A DNA stretch of 64,000 nt from Novosphingobium album (ex Liu et al. 2023) (GCF_029076845.1 NZ_JARESE010000028.1:1-64000); one strand, 5' to 3'; shown: positions 14,852-23,310, counted from the first letter of the stretch. Notes: a model not told the origin generated them from the sequence alone. Program-made: numbers and translations.

Positions 14852-15823
14852 TCAGTCCGCGCGCTGGATTCGCGCGTCCCTATACCCCGCCGCTTTCGCC
14901 TTCTCCAGCGCGGGGCCGGCTTCTCCACTGCTGGCGAAGGGCCCCAGGCGGACGAGCCAGAACTTGCCCGGCTTGCTGACCACGCCGCCAAGCTGCCTGG
15001 CCGCCTTGTCGGCATGGTCCCTGGCCGAGAACGCGGCGACCTGAACGACATAGGCGCCTGCCTTCACGGCGGGCGCGGCCGGCCTGGGCGCCAGCGGCGT
15101 CTCAGGCTTGCTCGCGGGTTTGGGAGCCGCAGGTTTGGGAGCCGGCTTCGGCGTGCCGGTGGGCGCGGGAGCCGGACTCGGCCTGGCCGCCGGCGTCTTG
15201 GCCGGGGTGGCCGTGGCCGGCGCCGTCGTGGGCATGGCGGGTGGTATCGAGGCCGGCGGCCCCAGCGGCGATTGCTCGGCCAGCTTGCGGCGCAGCACCT
15301 TGAGCAGCGCGTCGGGCGTCGCCATCCGTTCCGGCGCCTCGCGGCCCTGACGCAGCGCGGCCCGCTCGATCTCGGGTGGATTGACCCGGCGCACGCGCAC
15401 CGCCGCGCTGGCACCCGGCGCCAGGCCAAGCTGCGCTGCCGCGGCGGGCGAAAGCTCGATCAGCAAATCGTTGGCCATCGGCCCGCGCCGTTCCAGCCGC
15501 ACCAGGATCGTCCGGCCGCTGTCGAGCGCGGTGACTTCGACATAGCTGGGCAAGGGCAGCGTCTTGTGCGCCCCGGTCACGCCCGCGCTGGCGGCATCGC
15601 CGATCGCCGCCATGCCCACCGCATCGTAATTGAGCTGGTCCGATGGCGTATAAGTGATCGCGCCGATCGTGAAGGGATCGCCGATCACCATCGGATAATC
15701 GGCCGCCGGCCCGGTGACAGGCAGCGCGGGCGCCGGCGCGGGCCGTGCCAGAATGCCGCTTGCGCTGCCGCCCAGCAGGATCAGCGCCGCCAGCGGCAGG
15801 GCATGGTTAACGGACAATCTCAT
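14852..15823 (-). CDS. RlpA-like SPOR-domain protein with eroded active site
   Basis: 323 aa with a signal peptide. The N-terminal RlpA double-psi barrel is recognisable by HKTLPLPSYVEVTALDSGRT, and a P/A/K-rich linker (about 190-240) leads to a C-terminal SPOR domain (YVVQVAAFSARDHADKAARQLG) that binds denuded glycans at the septum. The expected segment before HKTLP carrying WYG, TANGE and the catalytic Glu/Asp is replaced by NYDAVGMAAIGDAAS, and the usual NDRGP is ERRGP. RlpA is a lytic transglycosylase in Pseudomonas; this copy is probably only structural. The start is the ATG at 15823, overlapping the mltB-like gene. Confidence 0.8.
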   Translation of the reverse strand: MRLSVNHALPLAALILLGGSASGILARPAPAPALPVTGPAADYPMVIGDPFTIGAITYTPSDQLNYDAVGMAAIGDAASAGVTGAHKTLPLPSYVEVTALDSGRTILVRLERRGPMANDLLIELSPAAAAQLGLAPGASAAVRVRRVNPPEIERAALRQGREAPERMATPDALLKVLRRKLAEQSPLGPPASIPPAMPTTAPATATPAKTPAARPSPAPAPTGTPKPAPKPAAPKPASKPETPLAPRPAAPAVKAGAYVVQVAAFSARDHADKAARQLGGVVSKPGKFWLVRLGPFASSGEAGPALEKAKAAGYRDARIQRAD

Positions 15824-16829
15824 CTGCAAGCAACCCCACCGATAACGCGTAATAATTCGAGCAGTTATATTGGAGGATCACCCGATAATTCCCGGTTAAC
15901 AGATAGGCCGGCTTGCCCGGACCATCGGGCTGGAACACCGTGGCCAGCACACTCTCGCCGATCGGGGCCAGCGGCGTCACGCCCAGGGCGCGCCATTCGC
16001 CCACCGTCTTCCATTGCGAATGGCGGGCATGGACACGGTCACACGTCGGCGCGGCAAGCCGGCTGTCATAGGCCGGCACATCGAACCCCGCCGGCACCGA
16101 AGCGCGCACGCCCCAGGGCTCGCCCGGCCGCCAGCCGGCATCGCGGAAATAGTTGGCGATCGAGGCGAGCGTATCGGCCGGGCTGCTCCAGATATCGGCA
16201 TCGCCATCGCCATCACCGTCCGCCGCCAGCCGCAGATAGACGCTGGGCAGGAACTGCGGATTGCCGAAAGCCCCGGCCCAGCTTCCCTTGAGGCGGCTGG
16301 GCGGCACGCCCCGGTCGATCATCCTGAGCACCGCGATCAGCTCGCCCTCGAACAAATCGCGCCGCCGCCCTTCCCAGGCCAAAGTGGCGAGCGAACGGGC
16401 CAGATCGAAATCGCCGGTATAGCTACCGTAATTGGTCTCATGCCCCCAGATCGCCAGCATGATCTTGCCGGGCACGCCATAGCGCCGCTCCAGCGCGGGC
16501 AGCAATCCCGCCACTTGCGCATAGCGCGATCGCCCGCCGGCAATGCGATTGGCATCGACATGGCGCGCAAGGTACGGCGCGATCGGCGGCGGGGCGACTT
16601 GCCGGCCTGGCTGCGCGTTGTCGAGATCGATCACGCGCGGGTTGGGCGTAAGCCCGGTCAGCACGCGGGCGATCGTCGCCTCGCTCACCCCCTCGCCGCG
16701 CGCCCGCGCCGCGACCAGTTGCAGATAGCCGGGGAAGCTCTCCTGCGGCTGCTGCGCCTGCGCGGCCGGCATCGCCAGCGTGAACAGCAAGGCACTGGCC
16801 GCAAGCTTCGCGGCCTTTCGAATTCGCAT
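15807..16829 (-). CDS. Lytic murein transglycosylase, MltB family
   Basis: 340 aa, exported (MRIRKAAKLAASALLFTLAMPAAQAQ). The SLT_2 domain includes IWGHETNYG with the catalytic Glu, GAFGNPQFLPSVYL and DTLASIANYFRDAGW. It cleaves the MurNAc-GlcNAc bond, forming 1,6-anhydro ends. The ATG at 16829 is chosen because a signal peptide starts there; upstream in-frame codons reach 16865. It is the first gene of the long minus-strand operon, and its end overlaps the rlpA-like gene. Confidence 0.9.
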   Translation of the reverse strand: MRIRKAAKLAASALLFTLAMPAAQAQQPQESFPGYLQLVAARARGEGVSEATIARVLTGLTPNPRVIDLDNAQPGRQVAPPPIAPYLARHVDANRIAGGRSRYAQVAGLLPALERRYGVPGKIMLAIWGHETNYGSYTGDFDLARSLATLAWEGRRRDLFEGELIAVLRMIDRGVPPSRLKGSWAGAFGNPQFLPSVYLRLAADGDGDGDADIWSSPADTLASIANYFRDAGWRPGEPWGVRASVPAGFDVPAYDSRLAAPTCDRVHARHSQWKTVGEWRALGVTPLAPIGESVLATVFQPDGPGKPAYLLTGNYRVILQYNCSNYYALSVGLLADEIVR

Positions 16830-16989
16830 GGCGCACATCATCCCGGCCGATGTCGCACACTGCACCCGGCTTGTGAATGCCCCGGGCCCGACAGACTGGC
16901 GACAACCACCACCAGCCGTTCACGCGCCGCGCCGGACGGCCCAACCCTCTTGCGCGCGCGCACCATTGGCGCCATGCGCTGCCGGACGC

Positions 16990-17055
16990 GGACAGATGGC
17001 AGAGCGGTTTAATGCACCGGTCTTGAAAGCTAACGGGGGGTTTCGACGCTCGACG
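16990..17055 (+). pseudogene. Degenerate tRNA-Ser (5' half)
   Basis: GGACAGATGGCAGAGCGG begins like an alphaproteobacterial tRNA-Ser (acceptor, D arm), followed by ACCGGTCTTGAAA, the anticodon stem and loop with anticodon TGA. After the loop the expected ACCGG 3' stem, long variable arm and T arm are replaced by unrelated sequence. It is thus broken right after the anticodon, a common integration crossover point. It lies 120 nt upstream of an intact tRNA-Ser. Confidence 0.7.
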
Positions 17056-17174
17056 GCACGGACTGGCGAAAAAGGGATGTAGTTAGAATAGCTTAGCGGC
17101 GGGTCGAGAAATGGCTAAAACGAGCGGCAGCGCCGCCATCTAGCAGATTTCTAGCCGCGCCGCTGAATCGGTAT

Positions 17175-17264
17175 GGAAGAGTGTCCGAGTGGTTTAAGGA
17201 ACTGGTCTTGAAAACCAGCGACGGGGCAACCCGTCCGTGGGTTCGAATCCCACCTCTTCCGCCA
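17175..17264 (+). tRNA. tRNA-Ser (UGA)
   Basis: 90 nt with encoded CCA. Acceptor GGAAGAG pairs with CTCTTCC; D arm GTCCGAGTGG; anticodon stem CTGGT/ACCAG with anticodon TGA at 17209-17211; a long class II variable arm (GACGGGGCAACCCGTC); T arm GTGGGTTCGAATCCCAC. It is intact, and reads UCA and other UCN codons. Confidence 0.98.
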
Positions 17265-17280
17265 GATCGAATCAATGGAG

Positions 17281-17943
17281 CTACCCTGCATAGGCGAAAT
17301 ACACCTTCCCTCGGGCGGGATCGATGATGGTTACGCTGCCACCGCGTCCATACGAATAGAAAGATCCCGGTTCACGAATCGCGCGATTTGCTTCGTCATC
17401 GCGACCTTTTTCGATTGGAATAGAGAACCCATATTTATCGAGGTATTCAGCGATCGTGGCAGAATGCCCGTGCTTTTCCGCTTCGCTATCGTAGTGATGC
17501 CAACTGTTTCGCACCCCGCTTTCGTCAACGGGAGTTGCGTGCCAGCTTTCTGCTCCGCCGGGCAAGGCTTCACCTAGACGCTGTCCTTTACTGCGCGCCC
17601 ATTGGGCACTCGCACCGGTAAGGCGATAGACGACAAATCCCGTCTCGTTGTCGCCCGGCAAGCCGATACCACCGAAGGAATCTTCTAAGCGGTATTCAAT
17701 CCAAGCTACATGCAACGGACTGGGAACCCTCGCTAGAACAAAGCGAAGTTCGTATGCTTTGAACGCCAGATAAGGCGATGTGACAACTAACAGTCCCGCC
17801 GAAACTATGGCGACCCGTCTGATCCGGTGATCAGGGTCTGTAGCTCTCCATCTCTTGCGGAGCAGTAAGAGAACGGCACCGATGAGCGCAATTGGCGTCA
17901 ATAGAACCAAGATGATCCCAAGAAAGATTGCAAAGCCGATCAT
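17281..17943 (-). CDS. Membrane-anchored protein, unknown
   Basis: 220 aa. Two N-terminal helices (FLGIILVLLTPIALIGAVLLLL and about 45-62, VAIVSAGLLVVTSPYLAF) separated by a basic loop, then a periplasmic or soluble domain of about 150 aa with repeated aromatic/glycine turns (FYSYGRGGSVTIID, ARGKVYFAYAG). It lies head-on against the tRNA-Ser gene, 16 nt from its end, and has lower G+C than its neighbours, which suggests acquisition. I do not recognise the family. Confidence 0.65.
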   Translation of the reverse strand: MIGFAIFLGIILVLLTPIALIGAVLLLLRKRWRATDPDHRIRRVAIVSAGLLVVTSPYLAFKAYELRFVLARVPSPLHVAWIEYRLEDSFGGIGLPGDNETGFVVYRLTGASAQWARSKGQRLGEALPGGAESWHATPVDESGVRNSWHHYDSEAEKHGHSATIAEYLDKYGFSIPIEKGRDDEANRAIREPGSFYSYGRGGSVTIIDPARGKVYFAYAG

Positions 17944-18215
17944 GCCGCGTTGGTACGCTTATATCTTTACCGAATCATTCCATTAGGATGAGGCTGCGAG
18001 GAATTAGCGAGTATATGTCAGCACCGGCCACCATCCGCTCATAGCAGCGCCCCGCACCCGGAGACGCGAGGCGCTGACAGCGTCAGGCGGGAGGAGAAGG
18101 CACCTCGCCCCGCTGCTGCGGATGTTCGATTTTCGAGGGACCGTCCGCTGGTCCTCGGCGCGGGTGAAGATGACGAAAGCCCTGCGCAACCCTATGCTGC
18201 TACTGGCTGGCACCG
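17944..18215. other. Accessory spacer, no supported gene
   Basis: Between the membrane protein and the phage-type small ORFs. Open frames exist here but none has a plausible start or protein-like composition. It contains GCTGACAGCGTCAG at 18073-18086, similar in style to the GCTGAC palindromes in the prophage at 8379-8408. It may be decayed mobile DNA. Confidence 0.4.
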
Positions 18216-18440
18216 TCAGCGAGCATATGCCAGCGCCCAAACGCCGCCCTCGTCCCATTCGCGGAGATGGTCGAGGATCAGCAGGAAGTCCCCTGCCAGC
18301 TTGCCAGCCATCACCTCCGCATACGTGGCATCGGCGAACGCATCGAACGAACCGCACATGATGACGATGGGCGATGGTCGCGGCTTCCGAACGGTCTCCA
18401 ACTTCGCCACGCGGCGCTGAAGTGCCCGGATGCCCGACAT
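18216..18440 (-). CDS. Phage-type small protein, unknown
   Basis: 74 aa: coiled-coil-like start MSGIRALQRRVAKLE, a proline hinge RKPRPSPIVI, then GSFDAFADATYAEVMAGKLAG and a C-terminal helix FLLILDHLREWDEGG. I recall similar RxxxLE-xxRKPRPSP-GSFDxF proteins next to terminase genes in alphaproteobacterial tailed prophages. Here no other phage gene accompanies it. It follows the frameshifted gene at 18446-18642 with a 5-nt gap. Confidence 0.5.
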   Translation of the reverse strand: MSGIRALQRRVAKLETVRKPRPSPIVIMCGSFDAFADATYAEVMAGKLAGDFLLILDHLREWDEGGVWALAYAR

Positions 18441-18445
18441 TGTGG

Positions 18446-18642
18446 TCAGTCCTTCTTGGCGAGCGCCTTGCTCACCTCAATGTCAGCGGCAACCTTCCCG
18501 GCTTCCAAAGCGAACTCCTCGTCCACCACACCGAAGTGGCGCTGCATGATGCGGTCTGCGTATTCGACGGGCATCCCATACTTCTCGGCCTTGGGATGCG
18601 AACCGGGTTCAGCGGCTTTCAGGGATTCGTCGTGTCAGTCAT
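18446..18642 (-). pseudogene. Small accessory gene broken by a 1-nt frameshift
   Basis: The ATG at 18642 reads MTDTTNP then stops. The frame one base away continues LKAAEPGSHPKAEKYG, MPVEYADRIMQRHFG, VVDEEFALEAGKVAADIEV, SKALAKKD. Adding one base in the run of three C (minus strand, 18622-18624) would give an uninterrupted 65-aa protein. Its start comes directly after the flavin reductase stop. Alternatively translation starts at the ATG at 18574 and yields 42 aa. Function unknown. Confidence 0.55.
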
Positions 18643-18643
18643 G

Positions 18644-19204
18644 TCATTCTCCATCGTGGGGATACACCCCATCAGGCAGCTTGGAGCGCATCATTTCCCT
18701 GCGGTCCAGCCTCTCGCCATCAACCACGAAAGTGCCGTCGCCCACGGCGTGGAGCGTGCGTTGTTCGGCGCGGGTGCTGTCGAAATAGGCGGCGAGCCCT
18801 TCGAGCACGACGATGCTGTGCCGCTCGACGATGTCGATCACGCGGCATTCGATCTGGGCCAAGCATTCGCGGATCAGCGGCGCGCGCACGTGGCGGGCCT
18901 TCGCGCGGGTGAGGCCGAAGCGGGCGAACTTGTCGGTATCGGCGCCAGAGCAGGTGCCCACGCCCACGGCGGTATCGAGCAGATCGACCGTGGGGATGGC
19001 GATCACGCATTCGCGCGTGTCACGCAGCGCGTCGTAGGAATGGTTCCAGGCGCCGGTGGTGATCGCCAGCACGGGCGAAAAGTCCATCACCATGGTCCAG
19101 GTGATGGTCATCACATTGTCCTTGTGGCCGTCGTTCGTCGTCACCAGGACCACCGGGCCCGGTTCGATCAGCGTGAACGCCCTGCTGAGTGGCAAAGTTT
19201 CCAT
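18644..19204 (-). CDS. Flavin reductase-like FMN-binding split-barrel protein
   Basis: 186 aa. The sequence VVLVTTNDGHKDNVMTITWTMVMDFSPVLAITTG, then RECVIAIPTVDLLDTAVGVGTCSG, matches the flavin_reduct domain of NAD(P)H:flavin oxidoreductases or FMN-binding enzymes of the DIM6/NTAB group. The ATG at 19204 has AGGAGG 8 nt upstream, which fixes it against a longer frame to 19348. The partner oxygenase, if any, is not in the window. Confidence 0.85.
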   Translation of the reverse strand: METLPLSRAFTLIEPGPVVLVTTNDGHKDNVMTITWTMVMDFSPVLAITTGAWNHSYDALRDTRECVIAIPTVDLLDTAVGVGTCSGADTDKFARFGLTRAKARHVRAPLIRECLAQIECRVIDIVERHSIVVLEGLAAYFDSTRAEQRTLHAVGDGTFVVDGERLDRREMMRSKLPDGVYPHDGE

Positions 19205-19487
19205 GTCCGTGTCCTCCTGCGCAAGCCATAGCACCGGCGCGGCCATGGCGCCTGCTTCGTGCCCCGCGCCGCCCGCCTCCTTGTCGCGACGATGTCTCGG
19301 CTCGTCGGACAGCGGTTGCCGGGGTCGTGCCCCGCGTGCGAGGGGCACGCCCCCAACGGATGAGCCGGCCCCACGGCCGGATGGATTTCTACCGGGAACC
19401 GGATAAGATTCTGTTCATTTCAGCATGATAGCGAAAAATTAACCGTCATCGTGCATTTTACCATCGCCGGACGAAGGACTTCGACAG
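19205..19487. promoter_or_regulatory. Divergent intergenic region
   Basis: 283 nt between the divergent flavin reductase and RTX genes, presumably holding both promoters. Hairpins: CGTGCCCC/GGGGCACG (19326-19333, 19342-19349) and CCGGCC/GGCCGG (19365-19370, 19375-19380). The last 90 nt before the RTX gene are AT-rich (GATAGCGAAAAATTAACC), consistent with a promoter, but I see no clear -35/-10 pair. GAAGGA lies upstream of the ATG at 19488. Confidence 0.4.
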
Positions 19488-22400
19488 ATGCCCGGGCCTA
19501 GCGCCGAAGAACAATATTTCCTGGAGCTGCTCAACGAAACGCGGCTCGATCCGCTCGGCAACGCGGCGCGTTATATCTCGTCCTACGCCCCGCTCGATGC
19601 GGAGCAGACGAATATCCAGCAGGCGCTCGACTATTTCGGCGTGGATGGCGATGCGCTGCTGCAAGCGTTCTCCGCGCTTGCCCCGGCCGGCGCGCTGGCC
19701 TGGAGCGAGGAGCTTTCGGCGTCGGCCGAAGGCCACAACGCCAAGATGATCACTTACGACACCCAGTCGCACCAGGTGACAGGCGAGCTTTCGCTGGGCG
19801 ACCGGATCAAGGCGGCGGGATACGATTATCGCTCGGCCGGCGAGAACATCTACGCCTATGCCGACGATATCCTCTATGCCCACGCCGGCTTCATGGTCGA
19901 TTGGGGCTATGACGCGGAAGACGTCGATTCCGGCAACGTCGTGCGGCCCGATTTCGCCTCGCTCGGCGACGGGATGCAGGACGCGGCCGGCCACCGCAAG
20001 AACATCATGAGCGGCGGCTATACCGAAGTCGGCATCGCCGTGACGCATGAGACCGATACGCGCACCCAGGTGGGCGAACTGGTCATCACCCAGGATTTCG
20101 GCAATCGCGGCAAGCTGTTCGTTACCGGCGTCGCCTATGACGATGCCGACGGCGACAGGTTCTATTCGATCGGCGAGGGTCGCGGCGACCTGCACGTCAG
20201 CGTGGGATCGGCCAGCGTGACGAGCTGGTCCACCGGCGGCTACAGCCTTGCTACCGGCGGCGGCGCGATCGCCCTGACGCTGAGCGGCGGCGGATTGTCG
20301 GGCGCGGTGACGGTGAACGCCACGATCGGCGCGCAGAACCTCAAGCTCGATGTCGTCAATGGCAACACCCTGCTCGCCTCTGGCTCGATCGCGGTCACGG
20401 GCGATGCGGTCAGCGAGATCAGGGGCCTTGGCCTCAGCGGCCTGTCGCTTACCGGCGGGGCCGGCGGCCAGCGGATCGAAGGCACGCGCGGCAACGACAC
20501 GCTCAATGGCGGCGGCGATGACGATACGCTGCTGGGCGACCTTGGCAACGATACGCTGGTCGGCGGCAGCGGCGTGGACACCGCGGTGTTTTCCGGGCTG
20601 CACAATGCCTATGCCGTCAGCCAGGGCGGCAATGGCGGCGTGATCGTGGCGGGCAATGGCCAGGGCAGCGACACCACCGACGGGATCGAGGTGTTCCGCT
20701 TCGACGATGGCGATTTCGTCTGGAACGCGCAGACGCATGTGCTGCAGCCGGCTTCCGGGACACCTGCACCCACGCCGACGCCGACGCCAACCCCCACGCC
20801 GACCCCTACGCCAACACCGACGCCTACCCCCACTCCCGCCAACAGCGCGCCGACGCTCGCCACCACGCAGTCCGCCTCGACCAAGGAAGACACCGCGCGG
20901 CAGATCACGGCGACGGCCAGCGATCCCGATGGCGATACCTTGTCCTATTCGGCCAGCGCTCCGGCGCACGGCACGCTGGCTGGCGGCGCCAACGGGCTGT
21001 TCACCTATACGCCCCTGGCCAACTTCTTCGGCACCGACACGTTCAAGGTGACGGTAGCCGACGGTCATGGCCATGCCGTGCTGCAAACCGTCACCGTCAC
21101 CGTGACGCCGGTCAACGATGCGCCGGTGCTGACCGCGCCGCAGGACCTGAACACCCAGACGGGCATCCCCGTCACGCTGACTGTCGGCGCCACCGACGTG
21201 GAAGGCGATGCGCTGACCTACACCGCATCGGACTATCAGCACGGCACGGTGACGGGCGGGGCCGGCGGCCATTTCGTCTACCTGCCGGCGAGCGGCTATG
21301 CGGGCACCGATAGCATCACCGTTTCGGTCAACGACGGGCATGGCGGGATCGCGACGCGGACGGTGCATGTCGTCATCCAGCCGCAAGCGGTGGCCAATTC
21401 GGCCCCGGTCGTGGCCGCGACGCAGACCGTGGCGGTGCCCGATGGCGCCGCGTCCGCGCAAATCCTCGTCGCCGCGACCGACCCCGACGGCGACCCGCTG
21501 AGCTACAGCTTCACCGCCGCGCTGCACGGCACTGTCACCGCCGGAACGGGCGGCGTCTTCACGTATGTGCCCGGCGCGCAGTTCGCCGGATCGGATCACT
21601 TCACCGTCACTGTCAGCGATGGCCACGGCGGCACCGCGACACAGACCATCTCTCTTACCGAGGTAGACGATATGCCTGATTTCATCATCATCACGCGCGA
21701 CGGCTTCAAGGGCGAGATCGGCGGCGCGGGCACCATCTATGGCACGGCCGAATTTCAGGACCTGAAGATTCTGGACGCACCCGGCCAGATCGAGTTCGAC
21801 CCTTCCTACAACAAGGGCGGCGACGTGCTGCGCCTGGCGCACGCGGCATCGGCCTATCACGTGGCGCTGAACGGTTCCTCGGTGCTCATCTCGGACAGCG
21901 ATTCAAGCTATCTGATCCCGGTCGGCGTGGAGCCCATCTACATGGTCTTTTCCGACGGGGTGCGCGCGCTGGGGTACGACACGGTTTCGGGCACGGTGAA
22001 GATCGGCGCGCAATCGATCACCGGCACTGCCGCCACGATCACCGCGGCGGCCGAACAGCTTACCGTGCCTGACGAATCGAGCGTCTTCTCGCAATCGCGT
22101 ATCTCGATGCTGGACGGGGCCGAAGTCACCGCCGGCGGCGCCTATTCGGTGTTCGGCACGAGCGGGGCGGAAAAACTGCATTACAGCTATGGCGAAATGA
22201 CGCTCGATCCCTCGTTCAACAAGGGCGGCGACGTGCTGTACCTGCCCGAGGGGCCATCCTCGTTCAGCGCCTATATCAAGGGCACCGCGATCGTGCTGTC
22301 CTCGCACCTGGGCAAGATCACCATTCCCGTCGGGCCGGACGGCATGGAGCTGAACTTCAACGGCCAGGCGCTGCTGCTCAGGCTGGATACCGATGCCGGC

Positions 22401-22835
22401 GCGATCAAGGTGGGCGACAAGGTCATCACCGGCACCAGCGCGATCACCGCCACGTCGCTGGCCGGCGCGGGCGTGACGCCCGATGGCGACATCGCGCTGG
22501 ACGATTTCGGCGCCAACAAAGTCACCAATGTCGCGCTGGACGCAGACAAGACTTACGAGATCACGCATGACGGCACCAAGTCCACCGACGTGGTCATCGC
22601 CCATTTCGGTGCGGACGATCACTTGTTCATTTCGGGCCTGACCGGCCAGCAGCTGAGCTTCGGCAGCTTCGCGCAAGGCGGTGACGGCATCGCCAACGAC
22701 TTGCGCATGACCTACAACAACGGTGTCGTCTTCACCCAGATCGTGCTGCTCGACGTCGCCGATTCCCACGCCTTCGTCTACAGCGAGGCGACGGCGGAAG
22801 CCTCGGTCGGCTACAACTTCGTCAGCTTCGGCTGA
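19488..22835 (+). CDS. CAP-domain RTX protein with Ig-like repeats
   Basis: 1115 aa secreted protein. In order: CAP/SCP domain (about 8-205; ETRLDP, HNAKMI, GENIYAY, GHRKNIM); a beta domain; RTX calcium-binding nonapeptides (about 320-365, GTRGNDTLNGGGDDDTLLG); a Thr-Pro repeat linker (about 424-452); three cadherin/VCBS-like repeats (about 452-725), each with SDPDGDTLSY- and DGHGG-type motifs; two related blocks of about 125 aa (about 737-990); and a C-terminal beta domain. With no N-terminal signal and an RTX/Gly-rich body, type I secretion is likely. Probable surface adhesin or matrix protein; the role of the CAP domain is unknown. No T1SS genes are adjacent. Confidence 0.85.
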   Translation: MPGPSAEEQYFLELLNETRLDPLGNAARYISSYAPLDAEQTNIQQALDYFGVDGDALLQAFSALAPAGALAWSEELSASAEGHNAKMITYDTQSHQVTGELSLGDRIKAAGYDYRSAGENIYAYADDILYAHAGFMVDWGYDAEDVDSGNVVRPDFASLGDGMQDAAGHRKNIMSGGYTEVGIAVTHETDTRTQVGELVITQDFGNRGKLFVTGVAYDDADGDRFYSIGEGRGDLHVSVGSASVTSWSTGGYSLATGGGAIALTLSGGGLSGAVTVNATIGAQNLKLDVVNGNTLLASGSIAVTGDAVSEIRGLGLSGLSLTGGAGGQRIEGTRGNDTLNGGGDDDTLLGDLGNDTLVGGSGVDTAVFSGLHNAYAVSQGGNGGVIVAGNGQGSDTTDGIEVFRFDDGDFVWNAQTHVLQPASGTPAPTPTPTPTPTPTPTPTPTPTPTPANSAPTLATTQSASTKEDTARQITATASDPDGDTLSYSASAPAHGTLAGGANGLFTYTPLANFFGTDTFKVTVADGHGHAVLQTVTVTVTPVNDAPVLTAPQDLNTQTGIPVTLTVGATDVEGDALTYTASDYQHGTVTGGAGGHFVYLPASGYAGTDSITVSVNDGHGGIATRTVHVVIQPQAVANSAPVVAATQTVAVPDGAASAQILVAATDPDGDPLSYSFTAALHGTVTAGTGGVFTYVPGAQFAGSDHFTVTVSDGHGGTATQTISLTEVDDMPDFIIITRDGFKGEIGGAGTIYGTAEFQDLKILDAPGQIEFDPSYNKGGDVLRLAHAASAYHVALNGSSVLISDSDSSYLIPVGVEPIYMVFSDGVRALGYDTVSGTVKIGAQSITGTAATITAAAEQLTVPDESSVFSQSRISMLDGAEVTAGGAYSVFGTSGAEKLHYSYGEMTLDPSFNKGGDVLYLPEGPSSFSAYIKGTAIVLSSHLGKITIPVGPDGMELNFNGQALLLRLDTDAGAIKVGDKVITGTSAITATSLAGAGVTPDGDIALDDFGANKVTNVALDADKTYEITHDGTKSTDVVIAHFGADDHLFISGLTGQQLSFGSFAQGGDGIANDLRMTYNNGVVFTQIVLLDVADSHAFVYSEATAEASVGYNFVSFG
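20759..20841 (+). repeat. (ACN CCN)n microsatellite coding a Thr-Pro linker
   Basis: About 13 tandem Thr-Pro codon pairs inside the RTX gene, with third positions varying among G, C, A and T. Low-complexity hexamer tracts like this can change length by slippage in steps of two residues without breaking the frame. Confidence 0.85.
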
Positions 22836-22963
22836 GGCGCCATCGCGGGCCGCAAGGCGTCCTAACGAAGCGCTTACGGCCGCCTCGGTATTGCGGAGCG
22901 GGCGCGGCTAACCGCTTTGTAATTTCTTGCCGGCATTGCAGGGTTTCGCGGCAGGAGGCTCCC

Positions 22964-23287
22964 TTGAAGCACGACAGGATCGTCGGTGAAGACGGGCGAA
23001 ACACCCAGCGCAGGCCGCGCATCGGCGTGGCGTTGCTCTGCGAGGTGCGTCAGGGCACCCGGCCCTGGAAGACCGCGCGGCTGGACGACCTTTCACCTGG
23101 CGGCTTTCGCATTTCGCACATGCCCGATGCCCGGCCCGAAGTGCCGTTGCGCATCCGCATTCCCGGCATCCAGCTGCTCAGCGCGCGCATCTGCTGGGAA
23201 CGCGACGGGGCGATCGGCTGCGAATTCGCCGAGCCGCTCCACGTCGCGGTGTTCGAGCATATCGTGAAGGCCGCCAGGGGGGCGTGA
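22964..23287 (+). CDS. PilZ-domain protein
   Basis: 107 aa single PilZ domain, a cyclic-di-GMP receptor fold. RRPRIGV (R-x-x-x-R-like) near residue 16 and LDDLSPGGFRI (D-x-S-x-x-G) near residue 40 are the two ligand-contact motifs; the barrel closes with ICWERDGAIGCEFAEPL. The start is TTG at 22964, supported by AGGAGG (22953-22958). It is convergent with lpdA. It may adjust motility or matrix output in response to c-di-GMP. Confidence 0.88.
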   Translation: MKHDRIVGEDGRNTQRRPRIGVALLCEVRQGTRPWKTARLDDLSPGGFRISHMPDARPEVPLRIRIPGIQLLSARICWERDGAIGCEFAEPLHVAVFEHIVKAARGA

Positions 23288-23310
23288 ACGCCCTTTCCCG
23301 GCGCCTCCCG

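Noticed and set aside
18004..18357. 117-codon minus-strand frame
   Set aside because: Arg/Ser-rich with no protein-like hydrophobic core; overlaps the better-supported 74-aa ORF in another frame.
20759..20841. Repeat tract as a CRISPR array
   Set aside because: Continuous (ACN CCN)n codons inside a reading frame; no repeat-spacer structure. No CRISPR array seen anywhere in the window.
19458..21860. 800-codon open frame on the minus strand opposite the RTX gene
   Set aside because: Low-complexity Arg/Gly/His composition with no family motif; it is the complement of a high-GC gene whose + frame has clear domains.
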